Of a stretch of 64,000 bases of DNA, positions 11,109 through 22,200 are shown in pieces. The notes beneath the pieces were generated by a model. It worked only from the letters and a program-made list of their open reading frames with translations. It was not told the DNA's origin and ran no database searches. The stretch is from Trissonchulus latispiculum (Eukaryota > Nematoda > Enoplea > Enoplida > Ironidae). How positions within the stretch are numbered: the stretch's first letter is position 1; every line of letters begins with the position of its first letter. The translations under genes and the position numbers were made by a program. The DNA lies in assembly GCA_030248195.1 (NCBI GenBank), contig JASAND010027774.1, forward strand, positions 1 through 64,000, written 5' to 3'.

Positions 11109-12621
11109 GCCATGGGGGGAAAACCCACTTTTTCGGATTTTGGCTGGAACTTTTTTGTTATAAGGGCTAGCTGAGAACTCTATATACCATCGTACTTGGC
11201 GTACTTAGAACTTTCTTTTAAGCCCATTTGCACTTCTCTAGGTTGTACCGTTAAGCCGGTATAATGCAAAAAGTAGCGGGGGAAAAAAACCCAATGGGGG
11301 GAAAAACCCAAATGGGGGGAAAATAAACCCACCCCTCACAGGTGCTAAAAATTGTCGTAGCGCGATTCTGACACTTCCTGTGTAAAATTCAACTCTTTTT
11401 TAGTTAGTATGAGTCAAAAAACCCGACCTAGGTAGCTTTTTTTGAGATCTCATGTGCCATTGAAAATGCAGCATCAAATGGACAGGTTTCATAAAGTTTA
11501 ACACATAAACATAGGGCAATTTTTGAAAAATGCTAAAAACGATGTAATTTGATAAAACTTATTATTCTAACGTGTAGAGAATGGTTTTTTACGTACAATT
11601 GGCTATTAGAAGTCACAATTAGACCTCTGCTGGGTCATCCAGCAGCGAAATTGCACTTTTAGGGTTTTATGCCTCTAGCTACCCAAGTATTCAAAATTGT
11701 CCAAATCTGACAGCATAGGGTGACGCAGCGTCCTCGATAATATCGTACTACAGTCCCGAATTGTTTCCCAGTTGAGCTGGTAAAAAATTTTTCAAAAAAA
11801 TTTGGGTGGGTTTTTTTCCCCCCAAACAGGGGCGGATCCAGGGGGGGCGGGGGGGGGGCCGCCCCCCCGTCGCGATTCGAAGGTAGGAAAAATTAAGGAG
11901 AGAAAGAGGAAAAAGAGCAAAAAACCAAAAAATTTCGCGCCTTCGGCGCGAATTTTCTGCTTTTTAACCGCATATTTAATGCATTTGTGAAGAAAAAGCT
12001 TGAAATGCATCCGATTTTTCGGAGAAAATTAGCATTTTTGCCTAAAAATGTCAAGAATTTTAAAAATTTTGTTCAGTTCTTCAGTATAAAAAGAATTAAA
12101 GATCCGAGTACCTATTTTATTGCAAAAACCAAAAATTTCTTCAACTTCTGGGGGGCTCCGCCCCCCAGACCCCCCGCTGGAAAAATTTTGCCGCCCCCCC
12201 CGTCACGAAATCCTGGATCCGCCAGTGCCCCCAAAGTGGGTTTTTTTTCCCCGCCACGTTTGGCAATGTGCCAGTCTAACGGTGCATCGGATCGGTCTAA
12301 TTTTTGCTGTGTGCAAAGAGGAAGACTTGCCATCATTGCAGATATTTGCAAAACTTTTCTAGCCCAACCCAGTCAAAAGTTACATCGGTCCAAACTTTTG
12401 CCAAATTTTTGGAAGGTTGGACCAAAAAGTAGGTATCATTTTCAAAATGTCATAAAATGAGCAAGAGTGAACCAAATGACCTGATCTTTGCACACATAGG
12501 TTAGAAAGAGTCGCGCTTTCTGCTGGTATGTTTTGGAGCTCCTAGCTCCAACCCGTGACCCAGGAGGCGGGTGGGTTTTTTCCCCCCAAAAAGGGGGTGG
12601 GTTTTTTTTCACCCCATGGCT
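11109..12621. mobile_element. TA-inserting element with TAGCCATGGGG ends
   Basis: The ends read TAGCCATGGGGGGAAAACCC and ACCCCATGGCTA, flanked by TA on both sides. This fits a 2-bp TA target duplication. The right half is homologous to 13837-13963 plus 15021-15450. No transposase frame is present, so it appears non-autonomous. Confidence 0.6.
11827..12227. mobile_element. hAT-like MITE, CAGGGGCGGATCCAGG ends, 8-bp TSD
   Basis: The left end CAGGGGCGGATCCAGG and right end CCTGGATCCGCCAGTG are inverted. Both flanks carry CCCCCAAA (11819-11826 and 12228-12235), an exact 8-bp duplication as made by hAT transposases. The interior holds the palindrome CGCGCCTTCGGCGCG near 11936 next to AT-only sequence. 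It is 401 bp with no transposase frame. A relative with the same ends is at 41158-41868. Confidence 0.75.
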
Positions 12622-12864
12622 ATACCTGTGTCACATAGGCTGTGTGTAAGTGTGCGTGTGAGTGCATCAGCAGTTCCTCGTGAAGTTCGAAAAAACCAGT
12701 TTACTTTAGGTAGAGGGATGATGCGTACTCACAAACAATGCCAGGTGTCGTACAATTATTTGCGTGCAGCTGAATGTATGAACTCACGCATTATGCTAAC
12801 CTTGGTTTGCACATGTTGCTCAGGAGGTTGAACAAACTTTATCATGGAACAAAATTTATCATGT

Positions 12865-12915
<51 letters not shown>

Positions 12916-13257
12916 TTACACGTTTATGTATTCTATGTGCTATATACGTATATACGCTATCGTGGTGGAGAATTTGAGTGGACTTGACGAAGCCAAATGC
13001 GTTTATGTACATACAGTACGTAGACGTATTTTATCTTAGGGGCGCGGTAACTAATTTTTTCATAGTGACTGATTCATTTTCATTTCATTCAGTCACAGCG
13101 GAGGCCACATTACATGACACCATCACAGTGTTCAGTCCAGCAGACAGCTCCTAGTGCGGAATTACTTTATCATTTCTACTCACAAGTTATCTCATAAGCC
13201 TTCTCAATCCAAACCAACCGAACTTACGCCATTGCGATTGAGTACGTATCTGAGCAC
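12622..13257. other. Unassigned sequence with a (TA)n tract
   Basis: A long TA dinucleotide run lies at about 12866-12914. The remainder has no recognisable gene or repeat boundary. Confidence 0.5.
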
Positions 13258-13809
13258 TTCACGCGAATAGGGTGGATGGCGAGAGGCGCCTATTCTACCC
13301 CAGACGCTGGTTTCAATCATTTTAGGCGCTGACTAGATTCCCTATTCCGCAGCAAAGTGCTGGTTTCAATCATTTTAAGCGCTGGCTAGATTCCCTATTC
13401 TGCACCAAAAAGCTGGTTTCAATCATTTTAGGCGCTGGCTAGATTCCCTATTCTGTGCCAAAAAGCTGGTTTCAATAATTTTAGGCGCTGAGCAGACATT
13501 AATCTGCACGAAACTATTGGCATTTTTCCGCTTTAGCAGCATTTCCCTATTCTCCCCTTTAGCAATGACCGTTAGGGCATTTTTGTTACTAGTATATATC
13601 TGCAAACTATTCGTATTATGACAAACGCCAATATGAGCCTCGTTGTAGGACAGGCTCATATGTTAAGCGGTTGCAACTTGTTTTCCTTAATTTACAACCT
13701 CCCTACGGAACTCATATGTATTTTACATGCTAGTTTTTGCTTATGTACAACCTGCATACGAAGACTCATATGCATTTTACATGCGACGAAGGAGCACTTT
13801 TTGTTCTTG

Positions 13810-13840
<31 letters not shown>

Positions 13841-13963
13841 CTAACGTGTAGAGAATGGTTTTTTTACGTACAATTGGCTATTAAAAGTCACAATTAGACC
13901 TCTGCTGGGTCATCCAGCAGCGAAATTGCACTTTTAGGTTTTTTGCCTCTAACTACCCAAGTA

Positions 13964-15020
13964 TAGTCAGGGGGGGGGACATAAATAGGGAAGCAAGCCT
14001 CCAACTTTTTCTTCGTTTGGATTTGGATCGGTTTGAGTATACCGTTACGTACCGTGGGCAAATACCTATCCAATCGTATATTCAAACTTCTCATGCACCT
14101 CTCTCAGCTTTGGCAGTAACAGGATTTGTCCATGTTTTTTTTACCCGCGAATCGGGGAAAAAACATGGTGCGGGGAAAAAAACATGGCACGGATTTCTAG
14201 CAAGCAACCATTTAGAGTGGTTTAAAAGCGTTGTTTCAGCTGTTTTTAGCGTGCAAAACTACCTAGGCACCATTCTAGCGTCACAACAAGCTTAAAACCC
14301 GATTTTTTGGTCATGGGCATGAAACCTGCTGGGAACTGGCCATAATATGCAGAATATCGCTAGAAATAAGTTAGTTGTGTTAAAAATTGCAATATCCCAT
14401 CATTTTTTAAGTTTTTTCAAAATTTTCATTTTTACCATAGAAACTTATGAAACCTGGCATGTTGATGCTGCAAATCAAATTTTCGAGCTAGAAGCTTCAA
14501 AAATGCTCAAAGTTGGCATATTTTGAGTTTTTTGGCGGTTTTAAAGCATTCTCTTTCCTATAGAAGCATTAGTTACGCCTTCCTGAAGCATACGCAAAAA
14601 TTTGAAAATTTGGTCACCATGTTTTTTTCCCCGCTCTAGTGGACCCTATGTGGGGGAAAAACATGGTCAAATTTTTTTACTGGGTGCACGTAGGGGAAAA
14701 TCACTATTGCCATGTGATAGAGCAAGTCGAATTATGCCCGCATGCAAATTTATAGTAGCCAAAGTTGGATGGTTGGTTAGATATAGACTTGCAAACTTTC
14801 GAAAATCCTTAGCATTTTGGCCAATTTTGGGAGGTCAACTTTGGTCAAGTACTGTACTTACAGAATCAAACTTAGAAACCAATCTGGTACTGTAGGGTAT
14901 ACTTCTAGACTTGCTCTTTCTAATGGGCTATACTAGGCAGCTGCATCTGCTATGGTTGGGGAATAGGCGACCATGGTTTTTCCCCCTCTTTTCCGTCATG
15001 TTTCCCCCCCCCCCTGACTA
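13964..15020. mobile_element. 1.06-kb TA-inserting element, TAGTCAGGGGGG ends, empty site preserved
   Basis: The ends read TAGTCAGGGGGG and CCCCCCTGACTA and are flanked by TA at 13962-13963 and 15021-15022. The homologous sequence near 11690 reads CAAGTATTCAAAATTG without the insertion, so it shows the empty site with a single TA. Length and TAGTCA ends resemble the element at 19635-20740. No transposase frame is present. Confidence 0.8.
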
Positions 15021-15460
15021 TATTCAAAATTGTCCAAATCTGACAGCATAGGGTGACGCAGCGTCCTCGATAATATCGTACTACAGTCCCGAATTGTTTC
15101 CCTGTGGAGCTGGTAAAAAATTTTTCGTCTAATTTTTGCTGTGTGCAAAGAGAAAGACTTGCCATCATTGCAGATATTTGCAAAACTTTTCTAGCCCCAC
15201 CCAGTCAAAAGTTACATCGGTCCAAACTTTTGGCAAACTTTTGGAAGGTTGGACCAAAAAGTGGTGTCATTTTCAAAATGTCAAAAAATGAGAAAGAGTG
15301 AACCAAAAGACTTGCTCTTTGCACACATAGGTTAGAAAGAGTCGCGCTTTCTGCTGGTATGTTTTGGAGCTCCTAGCTCCAACCCGTGACCCAGGAGGCG
15401 GGTGGGTTCCCCCCCCAAAGGAGGTGGGTTTTTTCACCCCATGGCTATAAGTGCTCGAGA
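15021..15460. mobile_element. Right half of a TAGCCATGGGG element
   Basis: Continues from 13837-13963 across the inserted element and matches the right half of 11109-12621, ending ACCCCATGGCTATA. It lacks the GGCGGATCC insertion found in the other copy. Confidence 0.55.
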
Positions 15461-16172
15461 GATGTTTTATGGATCATTTTGAAGCTCTTCGCAAGGCCTC
15501 ATGGTAGTTGTCGTTAGATTTTCGATTTGTCGCTTAATAAAAAAAGTTACAGCCAAAATTCGAAAATTTGTGTTTTTATTTCCCGCCGCGCTATATATAC
15601 TGTTATATATACATGAGATCTTCCCTAGCGTACCTGCTAGGATTTGCCTTTAGAAATTAATGGACTGCACTCTAGGCTTGTTCTATGAAATTTTTATTGG
15701 GGAACCTCGGGGTACGAATCATTTTGACGGAGGGTTTTTCAAAATTTTTCTGAAAACGTTAAAAATTGTGCAGTTTTTTTGTAATTGCCGAAAAGCCCGC
15801 TTTTGCTGCAAAAAATAGCGGATTTAGTGCTAAATTAGGCAAAAATCGACCAAAATTCTCCGGCGAAGCCAGAAAATTATCGAAAATTTGGCCTTCTGAG
15901 CGATTTTTTCAGGGCAAAAGTTGGTACCAAAACGGGCACCCACTGTTTCGTTGGCGGATTTTGGGGGTATAGTCGTTTATGGGGAGGCCCCCCTAGTAGA
16001 ATAAGCCCTGTGCCTGTACTCTTGAAATTGCTGCTCATTTTTTTGAAACTCTGGATTTAGAATTCGACCCCCCCCCCCTCCCTGGTGTGCGCCCTATAAT
16101 TGCTTTAAAGATTGTTTAGAATATTACACCACCTGCAATATATATATATATATATATATAAATTTTAACAAG
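15461..16172. other. Sequence upstream of PEPCK exon 1; possible promoter not resolved
   Basis: Contains a remnant of a G/C-tract element (CTAGGCTTGTTCTATG near 15674, TAGAATAAGCCCTG near 15998, CCGGCGAAGCC near 15860) and a (TA)n tract at 16138-16160, just before the PEPCK start codon. No CpG-rich promoter or clear initiator can be singled out. Confidence 0.4.
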
Positions 16173-16292
16173 ATGGCGGAGCCAAAGGACGAATTGGGTT
16201 GTGCATCACTGCATCGTATTGCAACTGATAAAGATTTCTATGTGATTAATGAGGTTGTCAGTCGACGTTTGGGCCACATTCCCATTGCTAAG
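16173..16292 (+). CDS. PCK: PEPCK exon 1 (residues 1-40)
   Basis: The ATG has a good start context (A at -3, G at +4). The 40 codons end in phase 0 at a GTATAT donor and join exactly to the [10 protein letters not shown] start of exon 2, matching the spacing in animal PEPCKs. This N-terminal part is poorly conserved in the family, so exon identity rests on frame, donor and spacing. Confidence 0.75.
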
Positions 16293-19200
16293 GTATATAC
16301 ACAGTGCAGCTCACGTCAAACTGCAATTTAGGCGAAGTCGCAACGGCAAATTTCGCGATATTTTTCGCGAAATGTCGTTAATTTTTCGCGACATTAGCGA
16401 CCCCTATAATATGAGTGAAAATGGTCGAATGACCGTGTAAAACAAGGCTGCGCAGAAGCTGCGCAGATTCCTGCGCAGATCCTGCGCAGATTATGTGCGC
16501 AAAAAATTGTACATGTCGAGTTTAGTATGTGTGCGAAGTTTCATCCCCGTACCACTTTCCGTTAAAAAGTTACGCCAAAAATCGCTTACGAGAGTGATGT
16601 TTTTTTTCCGGTTCTCCGCTTTGACGTCTGGTAAGGGGGTTTTGTAGCTTTAATAACAACAGATAGAAAAATTTTTGCCTATGAAAACCATATATATTCT
16701 TGGAGTACGCAACAAAAATAAGCCGATAGGCTAGTTTTTATGCCTCCCAGAGCCGGAAAAAATTTTTGGCGGGAGGCCAAAGTCGGCCAAAACGTTAAAA
16801 TGGCCAAAAAGTATGCTTCAAAGGCGCCGTAATAAGTCAGACTGGGCTATATATGGGGCAATACTGCCTATATGGCTGAATAGGACACATATCAGGGTCG
16901 TTCAATTGCTATATGATTTTCCGGCCCTGAGCGTAATTTTTGGGTATATATATACTGGCCTGCCAAAGTTGGTGAATTTTGGGTCCAACTTTGAACTTGG
17001 TTTATTCGCTTATTTTGCGACCTGGAAGCCTCAAATCTTGCATACAAAGGTTTTTGCGGACGGAGAATCGATTCCCGCTATCAATTTTGCTGCCTGACTG
17101 ACCCAGGTTGCTGGGCTGGTTCCACTTTGCCGTCTGGAGGGTAGGGTTGGTTTTTTTCCGGAAAAAAAGTCGAGCGGAAAAAAAGTACTTTTTTCCCGGT
17201 TTTTTCCGGTTTTTTTCCGACTTTTTTTCCGCTGTCCTAATCATTCCAGGGCGTCTCAAAATTTGTTTCTATAACATTTGTAGTCTGTCTTAACGAATAT
17301 TTCGTCATGTAAACGCCATTTGAGCACTTTAATAAGCTTTTCAACGTATCCAAACTAAGCAATTTTGAAAAAATTTTTCAAACGAAGTTTCAACAGACTA
17401 TGGGCACAATTCCCAGTTACCTTAGTTTCTGGGAGCAGTGACAGACAACTTTCAAATGATTTTCCCGTGTGCATAATTTTTTCTTTCACAACTTTGGATT
17501 TTAGATGCAAGTAAACAGCTGTCGGTCTGTCTGTTCTCAGCCATAATTATAGAGTTTCTCGTTAAACTGACAATAATACTTCATAAAACTGAGCAGTTTA
17601 TGAAAAATTAAGAAAACTCCAAATTAAGTTCGGGCTTCAAAATAAGAGCAAACTCTAAGCAAAGCCAATAATTTGGAAAAAAGGAGCAAAATTTGAGAAA
17701 AATCTTTAAAATTTTTCATTTGAACGGTTCAAAAACTTCCCAGAATGATTAAATTTTTTCGACCTTTTTTCCGTTTTTTTCCGACCCTCCGGAAAAAAAA
17801 GGAAAAAAACGGAAAAAAACCGTTTTTTTCCGGGACTTTTTTTCCGATGCCCAACCCTACTGGAGGGTCATGTCGGCAACCGTTTCCTGGAGGTCCATAC
17901 TAGGCTCTACTTGGCCTCTCAAAACTTTCTCTATAGAGGTTTTCTGGTGCGCCCAGCTCATTTCCGGTGTGCGTTTTGCTGTACAACGCACCCATTTTGC
18001 TGGGCTGGCTCCACTTGACCGTCTGAGGGGTCAGGTCGGTAAGCGGTCAGGTGGTCAAAAATGAAATTTTTCAAAACTGGTCAAATTTGGTACCAAATGA
18101 AAGCCCTAAGTGAGCTGAGCAACTTTTGTCATAGAATTGCATGCTCAAAGTGGCTGTAGAGTGCTGTGGTGGGTGGGGTGGGGACTTAGGCGATTTTCGG
18201 TCAAAAATGAAATTTTTCAAAAGTGGTCAAATTTGGTACCAAATGAAAGCCATAAGTGAGCTGAGCAACTTTTGTCATAGAATTGCTTGCTCAAAGTGGC
18301 TGTAGAGTGCTGTGGTGGGTGGGGTGGGGACTTAGGCGATTTTCGGTAAAAATGAAATTTTTCAAAAGTGGTCAAATTTGGTACCAAATGAAAGCCCAAA
18401 GTGAGCTGAGCAACTTTTGTCATAGAATTGCTTGCTTGCTCAAAGTGGCTGTAGAGTGCTGTGGTGGGGTGGGGTGGGGACTTAGGCGATTTTGGGTGAA
18501 ATATGAAATTTTCCAAAAGTGGTCAAAATAGTATCTGCTTGCGCATGGTGTTCGGAAATATATTATGTTGGTTCTTTTTTGCGCATACATATGTAAAAGA
18601 ATGGAAAACAAGAACCAAAAATGCTCCTTCGTCGCATGTAAAATACATATGAGTACTCTCAGGCAGGTTGTACAAACACGGAAACTAGCCTGTAAAATGC
18701 ATATGAGTGGCGACGTTGAGGTTGTAAATTAAGGAAGACAAGTTGCAACGGCTTAACATATGAGCCTGTCCTACAACGAGGCTCATATTGGCGTCACAGT
18801 GCAGCCTTCTTAAAGATCATGAGGTCATCATATTAAAGAAAAAACGAATGAATAGACATAACATGTTAACGTTGTGGCTTGAAAGAAATGGACAGAACGA
18901 AGTGAACTGCGACACCTCAAGTTTAACTGTACATGCAAGCGGATGTTTCCCGAAACACCATGGCACCTACTATTTCCGGAAGCACTATAGTACACCTAAC
19001 CTACTGTATTCTCGGAACACTATGACACACTACTCTCACATACGTAATGCTTTCCCCACATGGCTCTGAGTCAGAGGGCAAAGTGGCATGCTGCACCCGC
19101 CCACAGGACGATGGAGCCACTTTTCGGGTGTGGCATAATGACAAAAGTTGATCGCCTCGCCAAGGGCTTTCATTTGATATCAAACATGACCACTTTTGAA

Positions 19201-22200
19201 GACTTTCATTTTTGAGCCACAGCTGACCCACTGTGGGTGGGGCACCCGCCCACAGGACGATGGAGCCACTTTTCGGGTGTGGCATAATGACAAAAGTTGA
19301 TCGCCTCGCCAAGGGCTTTCATTTGATACCAAACATGACCACTTTTGAAGACTTTCATTTTTGAGCCACACCGGAGCCACTGTGGGTGGGCGCTGTGGGT
19401 CAGAGGTCACATCCGTCGGTTTCGGCAGTATGCCCATCGTGTTCAGCGACCCCGATTTACGATATATGGGTACCACCCCGAGGCCGAAAAACGCTGTTTT
19501 TGCCCGTTTTTAGACTATTTTCAAATTTTCGGACTTAGAAATTTTTCAGCTTGAAGGTGTCCAAAAACGCTATTTTTTCCATTTTTGACCATCTATAAAA
19601 ATCGAACCAGATCGAAATTCGGGAAAAAAACATATAGTCAAGCGGGAAAAAAAACCCACTCGCCAATGCGGGAAAAAAAACCCACCCCCAGTGTGGGCTT
19701 ACCAGTATGAGCTATCTAGGATTTTAATAGCCTATCTTGAAGAGCATCCAAAATAACCCTGGAGGGTGTATTATCGTTGCTCCCACTGCTTCCCTGCAAA
19801 TTTTTTGGGACTTTGAAATTTTTGGAAATTTTGGTCCGACCAAGTGCCGAAATTTGGCAAACTTTGCCGGGCCACCCTGAACTACTGGAAAGACTTAGAC
19901 CAAAGCGGATTATATGTACCTGTAGGGCATCTGTTGCGCTTCATGATGATATATGTCACACTGCTCTGACCCCTCCGGTGTTACCTGGGGGTGACCTGGA
20001 GTTGGCGGGAAAAAACCCACGGCGGGAAAAAAAACCCACTTTTCAAAATTAAATTTTTTTTCTAACCATTGACCGGAAAGGTCAAACCAATACATACATT
20101 TGTTTAATAGAGCCTATAGATTAAATTGGTATAGGTTTTACCTGGGTTCGTACTGTTATGGGTGGTCCAGGGGGTCTAAATCGGACACGGTGCCATTTCA
20201 AGCCAAGATTTCAATTTTGACCAAAAATGCTCATTTTTGCCTTAAAATCGGTCTAGTTTGGCTCTAAATACAAGAAAAACACGTTTTCTACACGATAGGA
20301 TGCTTAAACTGCAAAAATAAACAATTTTAAAAAATTTCCAAAATTTGCCTATGTTTATGTGTTAAAGATATATACAACATTTTCAAATGACCATATGACC
20401 TCAATTTTAATACAAAAACTAATATATTTTGATGCAGTTGTACTAAAAACAACCCGCTCTTTCATTTGGAATGGTTAGAAATGCTCCTGGCAGCTTGCCA
20501 AAAATTTTTTGGGGTGGGTTTTTTTCCCGCATATGGGTTTTTTTCCCGCATTGGGTTTTTTTCCCGCCAGTTTAGGACAATTTTTCTCGCTAACGGCACA
20601 CCCTACAGAGGTGTTCTATAGCTCATAAGAAAGCTTACGACTAGGCCTAGCTACCTGTATAATCAGCATTTCGATATGTCAAACCATTAAAAAGTTTTGG
20701 CCAAAAATCTGAAAAGTGGGTTTTTTTTCCCGCTTGACTATAAACTTGCTAAATGCCATTGCCTAGATAATCAAAAAATAGTATAGAAAAATTTTTCCTA
20801 TGGGCCGTTTGAAAAATCGAGTTAACAGAAAAATGGAAAAAATCATGCTGAATACAGAGAAAAAAAAACCCCACTTTCAAACCCGTAAGAGAAAGTCGAT
20901 TTTTTCAAAGTTCATTTTTTCCGGGCAAGTTTGGTATCATTCGAAAGCTCTTGGCCTGGAGATTTCAAAAATGTAAATATTAGCTCTTAATTCCTTCCCG
21001 TTAATTAGTTATGCCTAATTAGCACTTTTCCAAATCCGCAAAGTGCCTTTATAGCTCATATTATGGGGGGCTCTCCGAGCTCCCCCATGATACGTACATT
21101 GTTGTATATAATTGCTTAAGATTCTTGCCATAAAAATGTGAATTGTGCTGGCAATAAGCTAAACTGAAAAACCGTAGCAAGCTCTAAACTGTAAAAATTA
21201 GAGTTGGTGAGCGTTGCAGGCTCGAAACATTTGAAAACATTGATGCAGACATGAACTGCAGGCGCAAAATATTGTTAGTTCAATACACTAAAAACTTGCA
21301 GTTTTTAGACCACTTTTGCAGCAGGTTTGCTGTCGCCCAAACGTGTCGAAAAAGTTTGCGAGGTAAAATTTTCAAAGATTTCTCAATTTTTAGCTAATTT
21401 ATAAAGCGCATTTTAGCTTTTTAGATGAAAATTTAGGTATATTGTACCAATGTCTTGCTTGGCCTACAATTATTTTTGGTACATCCCCCATTTCCCCCCG
21501 TGTATGGGAGGCGAAGCTTCCCAGTTTAAAAATCCTAAAAAATATCCGAAAAGAGCTCAATTTTTTATCTCCCCCAAAACTCCAGAGGGATCGGACGGAA
21601 AGAGGATGTTCCAAACCTGGGTTTTCTCTAGGCCAAAAAAGTGGGGGGGGAAGGCCAAAAGTGGGGGGAATAAAATGTGCTAAAATGCTAAAAATACCGT
21701 AAAAATTACGTGTTTTCTACATATGCTGCTACAACTAAGCTCGAAAGTGCTCAAAAATCAAGTTTTAGTATACCAAAATAGACGATTTTTGACCAAAAAA
21801 TCCGGCGTCGCCGGAAAAATTTTGAAGAATTTGACCAAAAATCCTTAAAATTTGGCATTTTCTGGGCACCACAGTGAGTGGGGGGGACCGAGTGGGGGGG
21901 GGCGCCCCCCACTAAAGAAAACCCAGCTTCCCCCCCTTGGATACGCCCATGTCCGCATGCCCCGTCACAAAGTCCTGGCTGCGCCACTGATCAATAGCCA
22001 TCAATAATTGGAACGATATCTAGTAAATGTTATATATAAAAAATCAACACGATCATTGATCCCCTTTTCAAAATCCTGGGTGCGGGCCTGATTATATTCT
22101 CTGAGCAACCATATATATAGTTCTATCGAATTAAAGAATACGTCCTATTTCAATCCTATTACGACGCGATAGGCACATTACAGTCAACGAAATGAGTAAA

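Larger units (their letters stand above)
10713..13594. mobile_element. Inverted-repeat element with internally repeated arms
   Basis: Arms at 10713-11048 and 13258-13594 are inverted copies. Each contains three to four tandem ~65-bp units (GCGCCTAAAATGATTGAAACC then GAATAGGGAATCTAG). A 50-60 codon frame occurs in both arms as a by-product of the repetition. The loop contains the TAGCCATGGGG element. Confidence 0.65.
8588..13810. mobile_element. 5.2-kb foldback element with ~190-bp inverted arms, heavily nested
   Basis: The left arm at 8588-8774 and right arm at 13619-13810 are near-perfect inverted repeats rich in CATATGAG/CTCATATG words. Between them lies a second inverted pair (10713-11048 and 13258-13594), which encloses a TA-flanked element at 11109-12621, which in turn contains an 8-bp-TSD element at 11827-12227. 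No transposase frame is visible. A solitary left arm of the same family is at 18602-18798. Confidence 0.6.

Noticed and set aside
10686..13659. Two copies of a frame with NALTVIAKGENREM
   Set aside because: Located in the inverted, internally repeated arms; the repeat structure explains the conservation.
16138..16160. TA run as the PEPCK TATA box
   Set aside because: It is a simple (TA)n tract right next to the start codon and similar runs occur throughout the window.
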